Origin: Phytoseiulus persimilis
Taxonomy: Eukaryota; Arthropoda; Arachnida; Mesostigmata; Phytoseiidae
Reading direction: 5' to 3'
Assembly (NCBI GenBank): GCA_037576195.1
Contig: CM075103.1
Span: 8,618,001-8,682,000 of the forward strand
DNA length: 64,000 nucleotides
Numbering within the stretch: the first letter of the stretch is position 1; each line of letters starts with the position of its first letter. The notes below the pieces were generated by a model that was not told the origin of the DNA, made no database searches, and saw only the letters and a program-made list of their open reading frames with translations. Positions 11,566 to 24,100 of this stretch are shown here, in pieces. Made by a program: the position numbers and the translations under genes.

Positions 11566-14500
11566 CGATATCACAAGATGAAAGCCCCAGAGTTTTGATC
11601 TCTAATCAAGAGTTTCAACTTAAAAGCAGCGGGAAGAACAAGTTCGTCGGATTCAGATTGGAGCGTGAGATCAGAGACGCCCGTAGTTGGGCCTGCTGCG
11701 AGGGCCTCCGGAGGGCCCCGATCGAACTTCGGCGAGTCCCGATTGTTATATCGTGGAGCCCTCATCGCGCCCGGTGATTTCTTTTATTCGGACCAAGGAA
11801 TCTTCTCACAACCCCTTTCAGAAACCCGCGACTCGGACTCTCAGCCGGCCTTGAGCAGTGATCCACGGCGCGCCGTGAAAGCCCCGATGGGGAAGGGCCG
11901 TGCTAGCATCGATGAATGTTATGGACCTCCAGAATGTGATCAACGATCTGTGTAGTGCAGAAACACGAGCGGGGTCCGTAGAAACCGCGGGTCTGATACC
12001 CCAATGGCGGCATAAATTCTCAAGGTGTTTGACAGGCAGTATGTCGGGCTAATTACAATCCGCTCGATTCCGCATATGAAAAACCGACCTCACACGTAGG
12101 GGGTATTCCACCAGATAACGGATCCTCAGCTGACTAAGCAAAACAATCGTGAGGTACCGGTGAAGACGCTTCCGCAAAAATGAACGCACTTCGGTCACGT
12201 TGGAGCTGTGAAGACATTAATTAACAAGTATGCGTCATTTTCGGGAAAGTCGGCGGCTTGCCCACCACAAACTCCCACCGCCTCGACTCTGATGAAGAGG
12301 GTCGACCCCGATGGTGAAACCTCTAACGAGTGGCAATCCGTCGATGACTCCTCTACCACTTTTACTTCAGAGCTTACGGGAAATTTTAGGCAAGACGACT
12401 CTAAAGAATAGCTTTCCTTCATTCTACCCAGGCGGGGAATTAGCCGGGCGTTCGGTGGTTTCTGCAGACAAACATTGCATCGGGAATTTCTTCGTTTCTC
12501 ACCTCAATCGACTGGAGGCTGGACAAGGGTCGAACTCTTGACAACTCCACCCGGTGTCCGGCATCACGCCGACTGAAAGCCTGATTGGGTCATTCGTTCC
12601 TGTCACAAGTCCGGGAAAACCTCTTTGCATGCGGAGGGCTCGCGTTGCCCACCATTGTGAAAAACTGTGGGACCCCATGCGCCCAGAGCGTCGGTAGCTC
12701 CGAGCAACCTCTCCGTATCTAACTATGTATGTAGTTGGGACGGCCTGAAAGGAGAGAAGAACTACTTGAATTTCAAAATGTTCCTCTTCGTCTCGTGTAC
12801 TCAGCGGGGCTCCAAAGTCCCGGGTTTCGGAGTCGCGCACTCTCTCGCCAGGTCACGATTGGAAGCTCATCCATTATTCGTGGGAGTTTTTCTTGTTGAA
12901 GCTGTATCCTGGGCAAACTGACTCGCTAGCAAGAAGGCAAGCGGGACGGCGAGCGAGCGAGCGGGGACCGTCTCCACCGAGCGAAATGTTTTCCCAATTT
13001 TTCCAGAGGGAAGACAGCTGGGATGTCCGCGTAAATCCGACTCGGTTTGGAACATTGAATCGGCGCGCCGTCTTTTTCTCGGAATCCAACTACAGCTCAT
13101 GACTCTGCGATGACTCTCGATGCGGAGCAAGCACTCATTTTCCAAGACATCCGGGAGTCTCGAGGGCATCGGAGCTCGTCTTCCAGAAACCTCGTGACAG
13201 CTTCTTGTGAATGATTTACGGGTCGTTGATTCTCCCAGCGAGAAATTTCATCAAAGGCATCGCGAGCAGGCCAGTCAGCCACGAGAACACGATCGAGTGA
13301 ATGATACAAGCTGAGGACGCTGTCCATGACATTCTGCTAAATACTCGTCGTCGTGTCAAGTCTTCCATTCTCCAAGCGGCCGTCGTCGTCTGTCCCTTCC
13401 TTCACGTTCACTTCCTTCGACCGACGACGTTAAATAGAGAGAAGTTTGTTCAAAGTAAAAGATCCTCGATGCCTGCTTGGCGGGTTGGTCCGACCGACGG
13501 CTGGCGGCGTTGCGTCGCTAGCCGGGGAGGCAGCTCCCACGATAGGAGATCTTTCCGAAAAGTTTGTCAACTCGTTGTTTTCACTCGACGTTTGGCGTTT
13601 CGATGAGGCGTCGTTCCTTCCGAGTTTCACTCGTAGGGAGCGAGGGCTCCCGAGAAATCCTCCGGGCTGTAACAGATATTATTTCTCTCCGCTCGGTCCC
13701 GGGGAGCGTCAAATTAAACTCAACCGGCCCGGGCGTTAAGTTTTAAGGTTCAAAGTCGGTCGGCAAAGCTCTCCCCTAGCTGGCCCGCCGTTCACTTCGA
13801 GGCGAAACCGCGCTGCCCTGGAAATTAAAACCGCAAGGCTGGGTCTGGATTCCAAACCTTCTCCCGGAAACGTAGGGGAACCAGCGGTCGAGTTTCCCAC
13901 CGAACGCCAAGAATTGAGCTCCCGCGGCTCAGGAGTAAATTCAGGAACGATCGGCTGGGAAATCCCAACCTGCGCCGAGTGTTGACGAGATCGGGTCCAG
14001 AACGCTGTCCGTAGCTCGACGTACGCGTTCCGAGCTCATCTGTTGCTTCGCATATCTGGGATTCCTCGCTTCCTATGCGTCGGCAGAGCCGCTGCTCAAA
14101 CGGTCCTCAGAGGAGCGCGCTCCCCGTTCTGACCCCCAACCTGATCGTGGCGTTTCCATTGCTCGGGTTGGGAATACGTGAGAGTTTTGTTCGATCGACC
14201 TCGTGCGTCCGAATACACACAGGCGTCTGGAGGGCGCGCCCCGTCCTCATGTCGACGGAGGAGCATTCTTGAGCTTGGAGGAAAACACTTCAGGATTCAG
14301 AAACTCTCTCAAGCGCTTCGAGATCCTGTCTCCGAGGCCCCCGAACTCCCAGGTCCGACGATTGCAGAGCGAATCGAACGTTGAGCACTATTTTCTGGCA
14401 TCGTGTCGTCTCCGAGGAGGGCGTTCCAACATATCCACACGTTTATTTATCTTTCAGACGTCAGACTGAACAGATAGGGATCCCGCGGCGGCGCAGGCGA

Positions 14501-17500
14501 TTGCTTTGAAGGATTGCAGCCGAAAACACCCGCCAGCAGCGTCTAGCTCGAAGGAAAGTTTCGAGCTGCAGCTGCTGTCGTCCGAGGATGGAAGACAGAG
14601 GGAGAGATATTTCCGAATTTCGTGTTGTTGAGCGCGAGTCGGCAAATAATGCAGAATCTGCAACTCGATCCCCAGCAGCTATCCGGTGATGCTCGGAGGC
14701 ATCACCACCTCCAAGAACTACCGCGCCCTCCGGGAAGGACGAGTCGGAAGCCAGATGCCGGACTGCTCGCCAGGATCCCGCCCGTGATCCTCGTCACCAT
14801 TCACTGAGACCTGGGAGCGGAAACACAGAGATACTGCTTTGCTGCCTTCCCCGACCGGTCGGCCTTGCGGCCTGTGGCCGGTCGGTCATATACCTCATCG
14901 AGACGTCATGCCGGATGAGCTCTCCCGGGCAAAACAGATGAGCAGAGATCCGGCTCGTTGTATCTGCGACATGTGCGGGTCTGGAATCAGCCGAGAGCCA
15001 AAGCGGGTAGCTACTCTGTTCGACATCCAGTATCCAGCGCGTACATTCACGCCCAGTTTTGCTCTTGATTCTTAGGTTTTCCGTTCTCTACACGGATGAA
15101 TACCTTGAGAATTTAGCTCTCGGCTCGAGGAGTCTTGAATGCAAGACAGCAGTAATGGTATAAACATTTATTTCAGTACACACGAGCGACGCCGTTGATG
15201 CGGTATATTTCCGGGTGGCATCTGGTAGGAGAATCTGGCGCGATGAGCGCGTAAAACAGAAACATACGGCAGAAGAGAGACACGGAGAAAGAGCAGGCGT
15301 TGGCCGGCATGTGAAGTCTTCGGAATAAGTTCTTCATGCGGCGAGTCATCGATGCGGGTCTAGAAAAAGTCTAGGACAACAATGCCCGCCCCGGCCCGCA
15401 TCCTGTTTCGCAAGCTGTCGCGAGAATCCAGGCGGGCGTCCGGAGAACGGGGGGCCTTGTCGGTCCGGGCTTGCAAGGCGACCGGCTGACTGACTGGGGT
15501 CACGCTCTGCCGAACGCACGAAGGGACGCGGAAGAAAGCTCTTCTGTATCGACCAAATAGAAAAGCACAAACACGACTCAGCGCGTCTGCGATATTTGAA
15601 GTTGCGACGAGGAACAAGGGCTCCACCGAGAGCGATTCTTCCAATTGAATTTCATTAACGTTCCGATATCGATTCCTATGTGAGGTGAGTTCCGTGGAAG
15701 AGCTGCTGGTCTCGCCGGGAACTAGAATGAGGATGTTCGTGCCAAATGTAAAATAATTCGTTGAAAACGCATATTCCGTACATTTATGGCTAAAACTGCG
15801 TAGTTTGGATACCGCAGTTTGGGTTTGGTTGAATCTCAAGCTTTTTTCCGTTCGTTCTCCGACTCCGATGGGATGGCTGGAAAGATTCGAAGAAAGTGAA
15901 AATATTTTTGCAGGATTCAGCAGCTTTCAAGATTCTCTGCTCGAAAATTTGCTGCTGCAGCCCTGAACATGATTCCTGTTGCCCACAGTGAGCAACCGAA
16001 TAGAGCGGGCATCTCCGGAACATCGCCGAGAGAAAATATAACATTCGAGGGACGTTCGTTGAAAAAAATGTCGGTGTCTTGAAAGTGCTTTAACGTTTTA
16101 TTTGAAGGAGGTTGTAACCCTGAGAAGACGATCGTGAGCATGAAGCGCAGATACAGAGCAGGTATGTTCCAGCCAAGAGCTCTGGTATGAGCAGCGAGTT
16201 CAATCACCGCCGTGCAATCTTGAATTTCGACTCCTTTCGACGCGCGGATTCCAATTAATTTTTATCCGGAGACAAAGCGCATATTTATTCTTCCTCCAAT
16301 ATTTACCTCCGCTCGTATTTCATTGCTTTCGAGTGCACGAACCTTCTGATTGCACTCACAACGTACGAGGGATGGGGGTCCGCCAGCGTTACGTCGGCGA
16401 CGGGTTCTGACGCGCCGGAAGAGGAGCCCGAGTTCCATTTGAAACTCACACACCCGAGTTTGTTTCCCACGGCGTTCACAGTGGATCCACCCGTCGGGCG
16501 AGGAGGTTTTCCAGCCTTCGTTCGCGGCTCCTGAGACGGGTAGTCGGGGAGCCTTGTCAGGAAGCCTTTGTTGAAAGACCACATACTCATCGAGATCACA
16601 GCTGGTCGCAAACAACCTGTTGTGGTCAGGAGGGAGGCTGTCTAATGAGAGAATCATAGGGTAGACGGGCTATCCGGTCCTGGTTATCTTGAGGACACCC
16701 TTGCTCCGCGCAGAAAGCAGTTTGCGACGGCTCCTAGTCCTGCGTGTAGAGAACCATGTTTTCCGTGAAGTTTCCGAGTTCTTGCGTCAATCAATTTTGA
16801 GATCAAGCTATTCGTTCGTATCCTCCGCTTCCATCCGATGGGTTCTTCCCACGGAGTCTCTTTTCGAAGGAAATTCGGTCTCGATATCATTCTCGTCTCA
16901 ATATTCAGCTCCGGAGAGAGGGCTCTTCCTTGCTTGGAGGAACTATTGCTACTTGGAGTAGCTGCGTATGTTCCAGCCGTAGAATCGGAGTTCAAATCCG
17001 GAATCGAAGACTGCCGGAGAACCTCAAGCGAATGAGAGAACCCTTACAGTGAATTTGACAAAAGGTTCCGCCGAGTAGTGCGCACCTTGGGAAGACGCTG
17101 CTTGCACGGTAGAGAAAGCGCAACGGATAAAACCTTGCGATGATATCCGGGCTCATCTATACCACGCCTGGAATCAAGGCGTATTCTTAATTCCCACAGT
17201 CTCGAAAACAAGGTCAGAAGAGGTCGATCGAGATTCTGTTATTCATTCTATCATGGGAATGAGTGAATGGCATCGCGGACAAGATACGAACCGTGCGCAA
17301 TTCGCAAACGTCCTCGATTGCGTCCCTAACATTGCAGCAATCTTTGAAACTTGGCTGTTGGGAGAGGCTTGTTCTCTGGGAAGCTTCTCCTATTTCCGGA
17401 AAGCCGGTGCTGTATTCGATTCATTCAGACCTTCACTCAATGGAGCAGGTATCGGATCTTGTTACGCGCCGGAGGGATCTTCCTGACGCGAGATCTGGTG

Positions 17501-20500
17501 CAAGCACTATTTATATCTTATATGCAAATCGAGCGATAACGTCCCGTGATATTCGCCTTTCAGCAGCGAAAATCGGCCCTGATGGCCGCTTCTCCTGACA
17601 GTCTCCTGGAGGACCTTCAGGAGCCTCGCCTGTGATTCTCAAGGATCCGTGGTCTAAGCTCCCGACACCGGCGGAATGTGCAAGTAGACGCTTCGCGGAC
17701 AGTGACAGAAGACTTGACACGCGACTGGAGCCCTACTTTAATTGCGTGTATTGCACCTAATGAATTTAGTCCGTTCTTCAGTGACTCGAGAACAAAAAGT
17801 TCGTTAACAGCGCGATTGCACCGAATAACTGTCTGCGCTGTGAGCGGATTCCGGACACGCGATTCGCGGATTCTTCTCGGTCGTTTAAAAGCACATTCTG
17901 CAATAGCGTGAATTAGTATTCTACGAATCGTCGCCGAGAGGTCTTCGGATCCTCCTCATAATCACCCCAGTCGGAATTATGGGCAGCACGACTCGTCTGT
18001 CCGTCGGTTGGCTGGCTGGCTGAGTTAATAATTGACAGAACGTTCCGAGATAGCCGTTGCAGATCTCCCGGAGAACCTCAAATGGAAGAAGACGATTTCG
18101 TCGGACGCCGACGGGAGGAGCTTCCCCCGGACTAGTGAGAGAAACAGTTGAAATATTCCGAACGTTTCGAGTGTTTTCATCAGGAACATCTGGACTGGAG
18201 TCCTGGGAGTTTCTGCGCTTGCGCCCGGAACGGGAACACCTTCGGCGAGCGCTCGCCGTCCGTGGTTTACGTGCGCGCGGACGAATGGGTAGAACTCACC
18301 GCGTGCACACGATTCGATCATTCAGGAGGACGAGCAGCAGATTCGTTCATCTGTCTCGCCCGCGCTCGTAGGCTGGTTTGCGCGCATAGTGTGGAATGAA
18401 CACAGAAGACCAAAACAATATATCAGCTTGCCCTGGCGCAGCGACGAAAGAGCTCCGCTCGAGTGTTCGCTCCGAATGTGTTTGGAGCATGCCGCACATT
18501 CCGATCAAACTGACACGTTGAAACACAAACGCCGTTCGGTGTCATTCGTTGTTAACAACGCGAGCGGAGGAAAAGCATCACCGGCGGTCTTTTATCGCGC
18601 GGTGACTTGTTTGCCCGCTCGCATGCGGGCACGCGCGTGCCTCCGTCGGAAACATCTCCCGGGAAACATCTATCAGTATGGCGAGCGCGGCCGTAATAGC
18701 TCATAGTCACTGAATTGAAGCAATCTTCGAGGAACGCGCCGCCAATCGCGCGGTGGCAGAGCAGAACGATGAAACCCAGGGGGAAGCGAAGAGATAATAA
18801 ACCGGAATCTGCAAAAATAGGGCAAGAGGTGGAGCCAATAGACGCGAAAATGAACTGGAAAGGAGACCTGGCTGCCTGGTTTTCTGTGTCGAGAACAGTA
18901 TTCGTCGTTCGCTCGTTTTGGAAGTCCAATTTCCGGAGCCATCCAGACACAGGGCTCTCTAAAACCCCATCGCGCAAAGATCGATGTTTCTCCCGGCCGT
19001 CCAACGAGCCACTACACCGGACCTTTAGGCTGTGCCCAGTCGAATCGTTTCGCACCAGCTTGTAGGTTTTGCGTCCAACTCCCAGTTTTAGCACGATAAG
19101 CGCGCGATCCACCCTTTAAACGAGGAATAACGTCGTTCTTGTCAACCAGCGATGGAATGGACGCAGCGACAAGGTACCTTTCGTGCAAATGCATCCATGT
19201 TTGCTCACAATGACCCGAACCATCGGAGAGGCAAGCGGATTACCAACAACACGACGGACGAAGAATGCGATACGAAGATGGCTACAAGAGAAGAGCATTT
19301 GCTCCCTCATTCCGACACAGCGTCCTCGGAGGAGCGTATTGTACTCGGCGGTCGACGGGGCACCGCCTCCTTCATATCAAAACACTTGACCGCAGAGCCG
19401 TTCGACTCTCGCTCGGTCTGCCGCGCCTACACCGCATCATATGCAAACCACAAACTGCTCTACTTGCAGTCAACGCGAGATCACAACAGCCCGGGACTTC
19501 CTCAGGAAAACCTCTTTACAGCCGATTGCGTCCGTGTGTGCTGCAGCTTTTTGGGAGACTGCTTTTCGCGGTACCGGAGTGGCATCAGCTGCGGAACACG
19601 ACAGCCGCGAATGTGTGTTAGGAACGGAAAAAAAAACCCACCGACCAGAGTCAGAACTCGAGCTCGGCTCGGTCGGATCCGATAACACACCTGCCCTAAG
19701 AGCGGCTTGTTCGGCATTGTGTCGCTCACTTTGATTAAAGCCTTCTTGTTTATAATTAGCGCTATCGGGGAACTTCGGCGATAAGAGCGGCCGGTGGACG
19801 CGTCCTTGGCGGCGACTGCGGTGATTGACTCCAATTGAATTTGTTCGATGTCTGCTGGAAACACTTGCTCTCCAGGCTGCACTCCAACTTCGTGTTATCT
19901 TGTCGCGGGCGCCGGCCGCACCGCCGTGAAGCCAGAAGAGGATCCGAGCAGAGGGAGAGGAGGGTAGAAAGTGCGGGAGAGACGAGTTGAGGATGTCGAG
20001 GGAAGTTTTTCTGCTTAGGTGCATGCTCGTTAATGGCCCGTTGTTGGAATTTGGAAATTATCTCGCCGTGTCCGACAAGTTTCCCGATTAGGAAGTACAA
20101 TGTTGCTCAGTGTTCTGGCCCCGGTCCAGCGACGATTAGGGGCGGGGGGAGGGCGTCAGCATGAGCTCCCCGGAATGAGCTTCTCCGGATCTTGTCCTCT
20201 TCCCGGCGCTTATCCGATTCTTCCCGTCAAGTTCCGCTCAATCCTCCTTCTCGATTGATGCAGGAACACAAAAGTAGCCGAGGCGGTCTTGCAGCGCGCG
20301 CGTCCAAGTCGCCCATCAGCGCTGCGCTTCGTTTCCCAAACAAGCCGGCTTTTTCCTGGAAGCGGTCATTCAAGAGGGTGCTCAATGTTCTCCTAGGAGT
20401 TTTTATGAGCTGGGCCATAATCAGTCTTCGTCCTTAACAGCTGCGCTGTACCCAAGGTCATCCACGCGGACAATGAGTTATCGCGCTCTACTGAACGTGG

Positions 20501-23500
20501 TCAGCAACAGCTCAGTCGAATGTTGTCGAACAGGACAATCCCAGTTCGAACCCCGAGGCTGGAGACCTTCGTTGCCTTCTGGCGTTGAGCGGAACGACTC
20601 CGAAGGCCGGGCGACGAGCTATCGCTCGAAAGCCCGAGATCGTGGGGAACGATAGTGGACCGAGCGTCGCTGCATGACGAACGTCGTGCTGACGACAAGG
20701 TCGGACAGATTTCCGAACAATTGTAGATAGCACGTGAGAGGAACTTGTACTACGTGTGCCGACCGGAGCGTCTCTACGGACGTCGACGCGATGCGCCTCA
20801 CGAGAAGTTCCAGAGACCTGCAGATATTTAACGCCGTGAACAAACACGAGCGGATAAACAGCGCGTATGTGTTTCGCCACCGGCAGTCAACACAGGGAGA
20901 ATGACTGTGACGAACGGAACACGCAGCGTGCGGAGACAGCCGAGGCGCTGAACGAGCCCCGAGACTCGAACGATAGAGAGCGATTTGGGTGGACGAGCGG
21001 GCGAATGGTGAACTACAATGCGGGTGGGCAGAAATACTTCGATGATAAACAGGGAGCAAACTTAACGCCTCGCCGAGCTCTGTGCTCAAATCGAATTAGC
21101 GGGCAGGGCCTTCTCTTTTGGCGAACTCTAGCGTCGACGCGGGCCTGGGCAGCAGCCTCTCCGTCGGTCATTTGCTGGATAGCCGCGCGTTTCGTCGTGA
21201 AACCTCGCGAAACGGCAGCCAACTGTGGAAGTCCTGCCCAAGCTCCCTACCCTTTGTTCCCACGGCCTTGAGGATGTTGACTCTTGAGATCACTGTCAAC
21301 ACTAAGGTGGCCCAGACCCGAAGATTCCTCTCGAAACGCTAGAGGCGGGAAGGGCTGTCCGACGTGAGATAGATTTCCTGAAACTCCCTGCCGGCCTGAA
21401 ATTCTCGGACTAGAGAGGTCGGAGCGTTCAACTCGTGCTCGACTATGTTCTTCTCGAAACGACGCTTCTCCTCAGTGGTAACAGTATGAACGAGCAGATT
21501 TCGTGTGTGTGATTTGAGCAGCGGCTGCCGAGATCGAGTTGCTGACTTCCAGCTAGCCCACTCATTTGAGTTAGGTTTGATCCCCGACACTGCGACGGCC
21601 GGCCGATGTACGACACCGATATGGAAAATGTCAGCTCGACTCTGGATCATCAACGGGTCGCCGGGTCCATCGCCAGTTCGTATTCACATCTGAACGTCAT
21701 CAGTCGATCGAATCAGCGATGTCCTCCGCGAGAGCCTCACGGTATTCCGTCAGAGGGCGAACGTTTCATTCAAAGGTAATTTGTCTAATCTGTGCCAATC
21801 AGGTACGTGGTTTGAATTCTCGAAAGATCAGCTGCGCGTCGACGACGCACCTCGGTCACACAGTCTCTCCCTGCGCGAGCGAACCCAGATGAGGGGGAGG
21901 GAAAGCGAACGAGATGAACGGTAGAGGAGCCGGATCCGCTTTTGAAGGACTTCTTGTCGATTTCAAAAAGTTTCCCGAAAGAGCTCGATGCTCTTTCCGG
22001 GCCAGGATCTGATTGAGTTGTTATCTGATACGAGCGTGTGTGGGACGAGTATGCGGGACACGAACGCATTCGGCATTGGAGCCATTATCATGATTGCGCT
22101 ATAATTTATCTCTGATCCGCGCTCGATTCGTTTGGTGCTTATTTCACATATATCATCAGAGTTCGGGCTCCTCGGACTCATATTTTATTGACTCTTTCTT
22201 TCTGGTCGCGAATGTCAGCTTGAGTGGATGACACAGCCCTCCAAAACAATATTTACAGCACTGGCTCGATTCCCTCCCCTGAGCTCCTGCTCTGACAACC
22301 CCGAAGCCCTTCCTTTCTCGTGCCCACGCGGGACCGCCGCCTATCCGGATCGAAAACCTCCTAAACGAATCCATCTTCTTCGACAAATGAATTCGCGAAT
22401 TGCGAGCATTCGCCGCTCTCAAAGTTGTCGCAAGATCCATTAAAATGTGTTCGCTCCCTCGTGTCGTATCTCTATAAATGAATCAATGATGGTAATTGAA
22501 GCAAGAAGCGCTGTTGCGCTCCGCTCCGTGTCGTTCGATCGGTGAGCGTCCCTCTATCTCTTCGGAGATCTGCGTTCGGCTCGAATGAGCAAAATTAGAA
22601 GAACGACGATGACGATGCTCATTGAATGAACCTCGTTGGCGCCGCAATCACATTTCATACTGTCGCGCTCCGATTCTCATCAGAGGTCTTCATCCGGCGC
22701 AGAAACAGACTTGCGGGGGCCTTCGATTCCTCTCACCAGCCCGTGAGAGGAACAAGAGATCGAGGCTTCCGCATCCGGCGCGACGACTCGTTTGCGACCC
22801 GCGCAATTCTGTGGACAATCAAGTCAGCGGTTTCTCCCGGTTGATCTACTCAAGCAAGCGGATCTCGAACGGAGCTCGTTGTTTCGATCAAAGCCCGGAG
22901 GTCAGTAGGTGGGCCTCGAGCTCCAGTAGACCGACTGTACCTGTCTTTCTGGTTTGTGCTCCGACGGAATTCGGGTCAGAAAGTTTCCATCAGTGTCCGT
23001 CGAGTCCGCCCGACGGAGCAAACGGATGAGCGGCGTCCATCGGGACGCACTTAACGTGCGATCGAAGGGCGTCTTCAGTCGATCGGGAAAGCCCATCGGA
23101 ACGAACGATGCGAGCCTGCGTCTGCCTTGCTGCTGCGCTCCAAGTCGCAATGGCATTCAAAAAAGTGGCTGGATTTCACTTTCGCGGACGAATGTCCCTC
23201 TCGATGAGCCAGCTGCGGTCTCCGCACGTCCGTGGACGACGGCGACGGTCGTTCGAGAGAACTTCGAGGGGATCTGCAGGCGCTCCGAAAGCGTTAGAAG
23301 CACTTTGGGAATTTATCGAAAGCCTCGAGAGCGAGGCAGTGGGCGCCGCTGGATCGGCCAACCGGCAAACAGACAAACCGCAACCGCGGGCGGGTACGTT
23401 ATGAACGTCGATGAGAGCGCGTAAAAGCCGACCGTTTCACGCTCGCGACGCGAGGCCGGTGGGACTCTCGTCCCTATTAGGTTCCTCCAAACAGTCCAGC

Positions 23501-24100
23501 GAACCCTCGGCCTTTCTTGGGCCGAGCCTTTCCTGCGCCTCGAGCGGTTGCGTCCAACGGTCGAGCTGTCCATGTTCTAATGATCGCCCCAGCTGCCCCG
23601 TTCGATCGTTGTCGTCACGCCCGCGCCACAACAAACGAAGGTGTTTTCTCCTCGGGGTCCGAGGGATTGAAGTTCCAATTTTCCAACCCCAGGGAACTTC
23701 GGGTTCCCTTTTCCGATCGAAGTTTCAGGACACCAATCGAAGCCGGCGTTGTCGAGAGCTACACTCGACGCAGGAATCGAAAATTAAATTCGCAGAAACA
23801 TCATCTCGAACCTCGCCTTCTTTGTTCGGCTGAAGGCCGCAACCGCCGCCGTTCGGGAACGGTTGTCTACAGCGTCTGAGTCCAACAATGTGCCGGTCCG
23901 CAATAATAACGATTGCATTCCCCTCGCGAACAGCGGATTGTACGGGGAGGAGCGGAATAGCTTCTCCAGATTTCCAGCCGTACGCGCTGGTCGTACGCCG
24001 ACCAACCTCGAGTTGATTTCTGGAAGGGACAAATTAATTCAGAGAGCGAGCGAGCGGGGAATAAAGAACGACAGATAGCGTTAGTGTTGGAACCGTAGCC
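11566..24100. other. Intergenic stretch with no recognised gene
   Basis: Open readings here are short and their translations match no family I know. I saw no pair of readings linked by good splice sites in matching phase. Small items only: an AGCG-type simple repeat near 12950-12965 and a GC-rich hairpin at 14853-14887. Enhancers for neighbouring genes could lie here but cannot be seen from sequence alone. Confidence 0.4.
14853..14887. repeat. GC-rich 12-bp hairpin
   Basis: GACCGGTCGGCC at 14853-14864 faces GGCCGGTCGGTC at 14876-14887 across an 11-base loop. Ten of twelve positions pair by Watson-Crick rules and the other two would be G-U in RNA. There is no T-run after it and no known RNA family was recognised, so no function is claimed. 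Confidence 0.45.

Noticed and set aside
12208-12411. Acidic Ser/Thr-rich reading that might be an extra tail exon of the receptor gene
   Set aside because: It lies about 650 bp beyond the AATAAA signal, starts at a GTG and shows no clear acceptor; the gene already ends in a clean stop at 11091.
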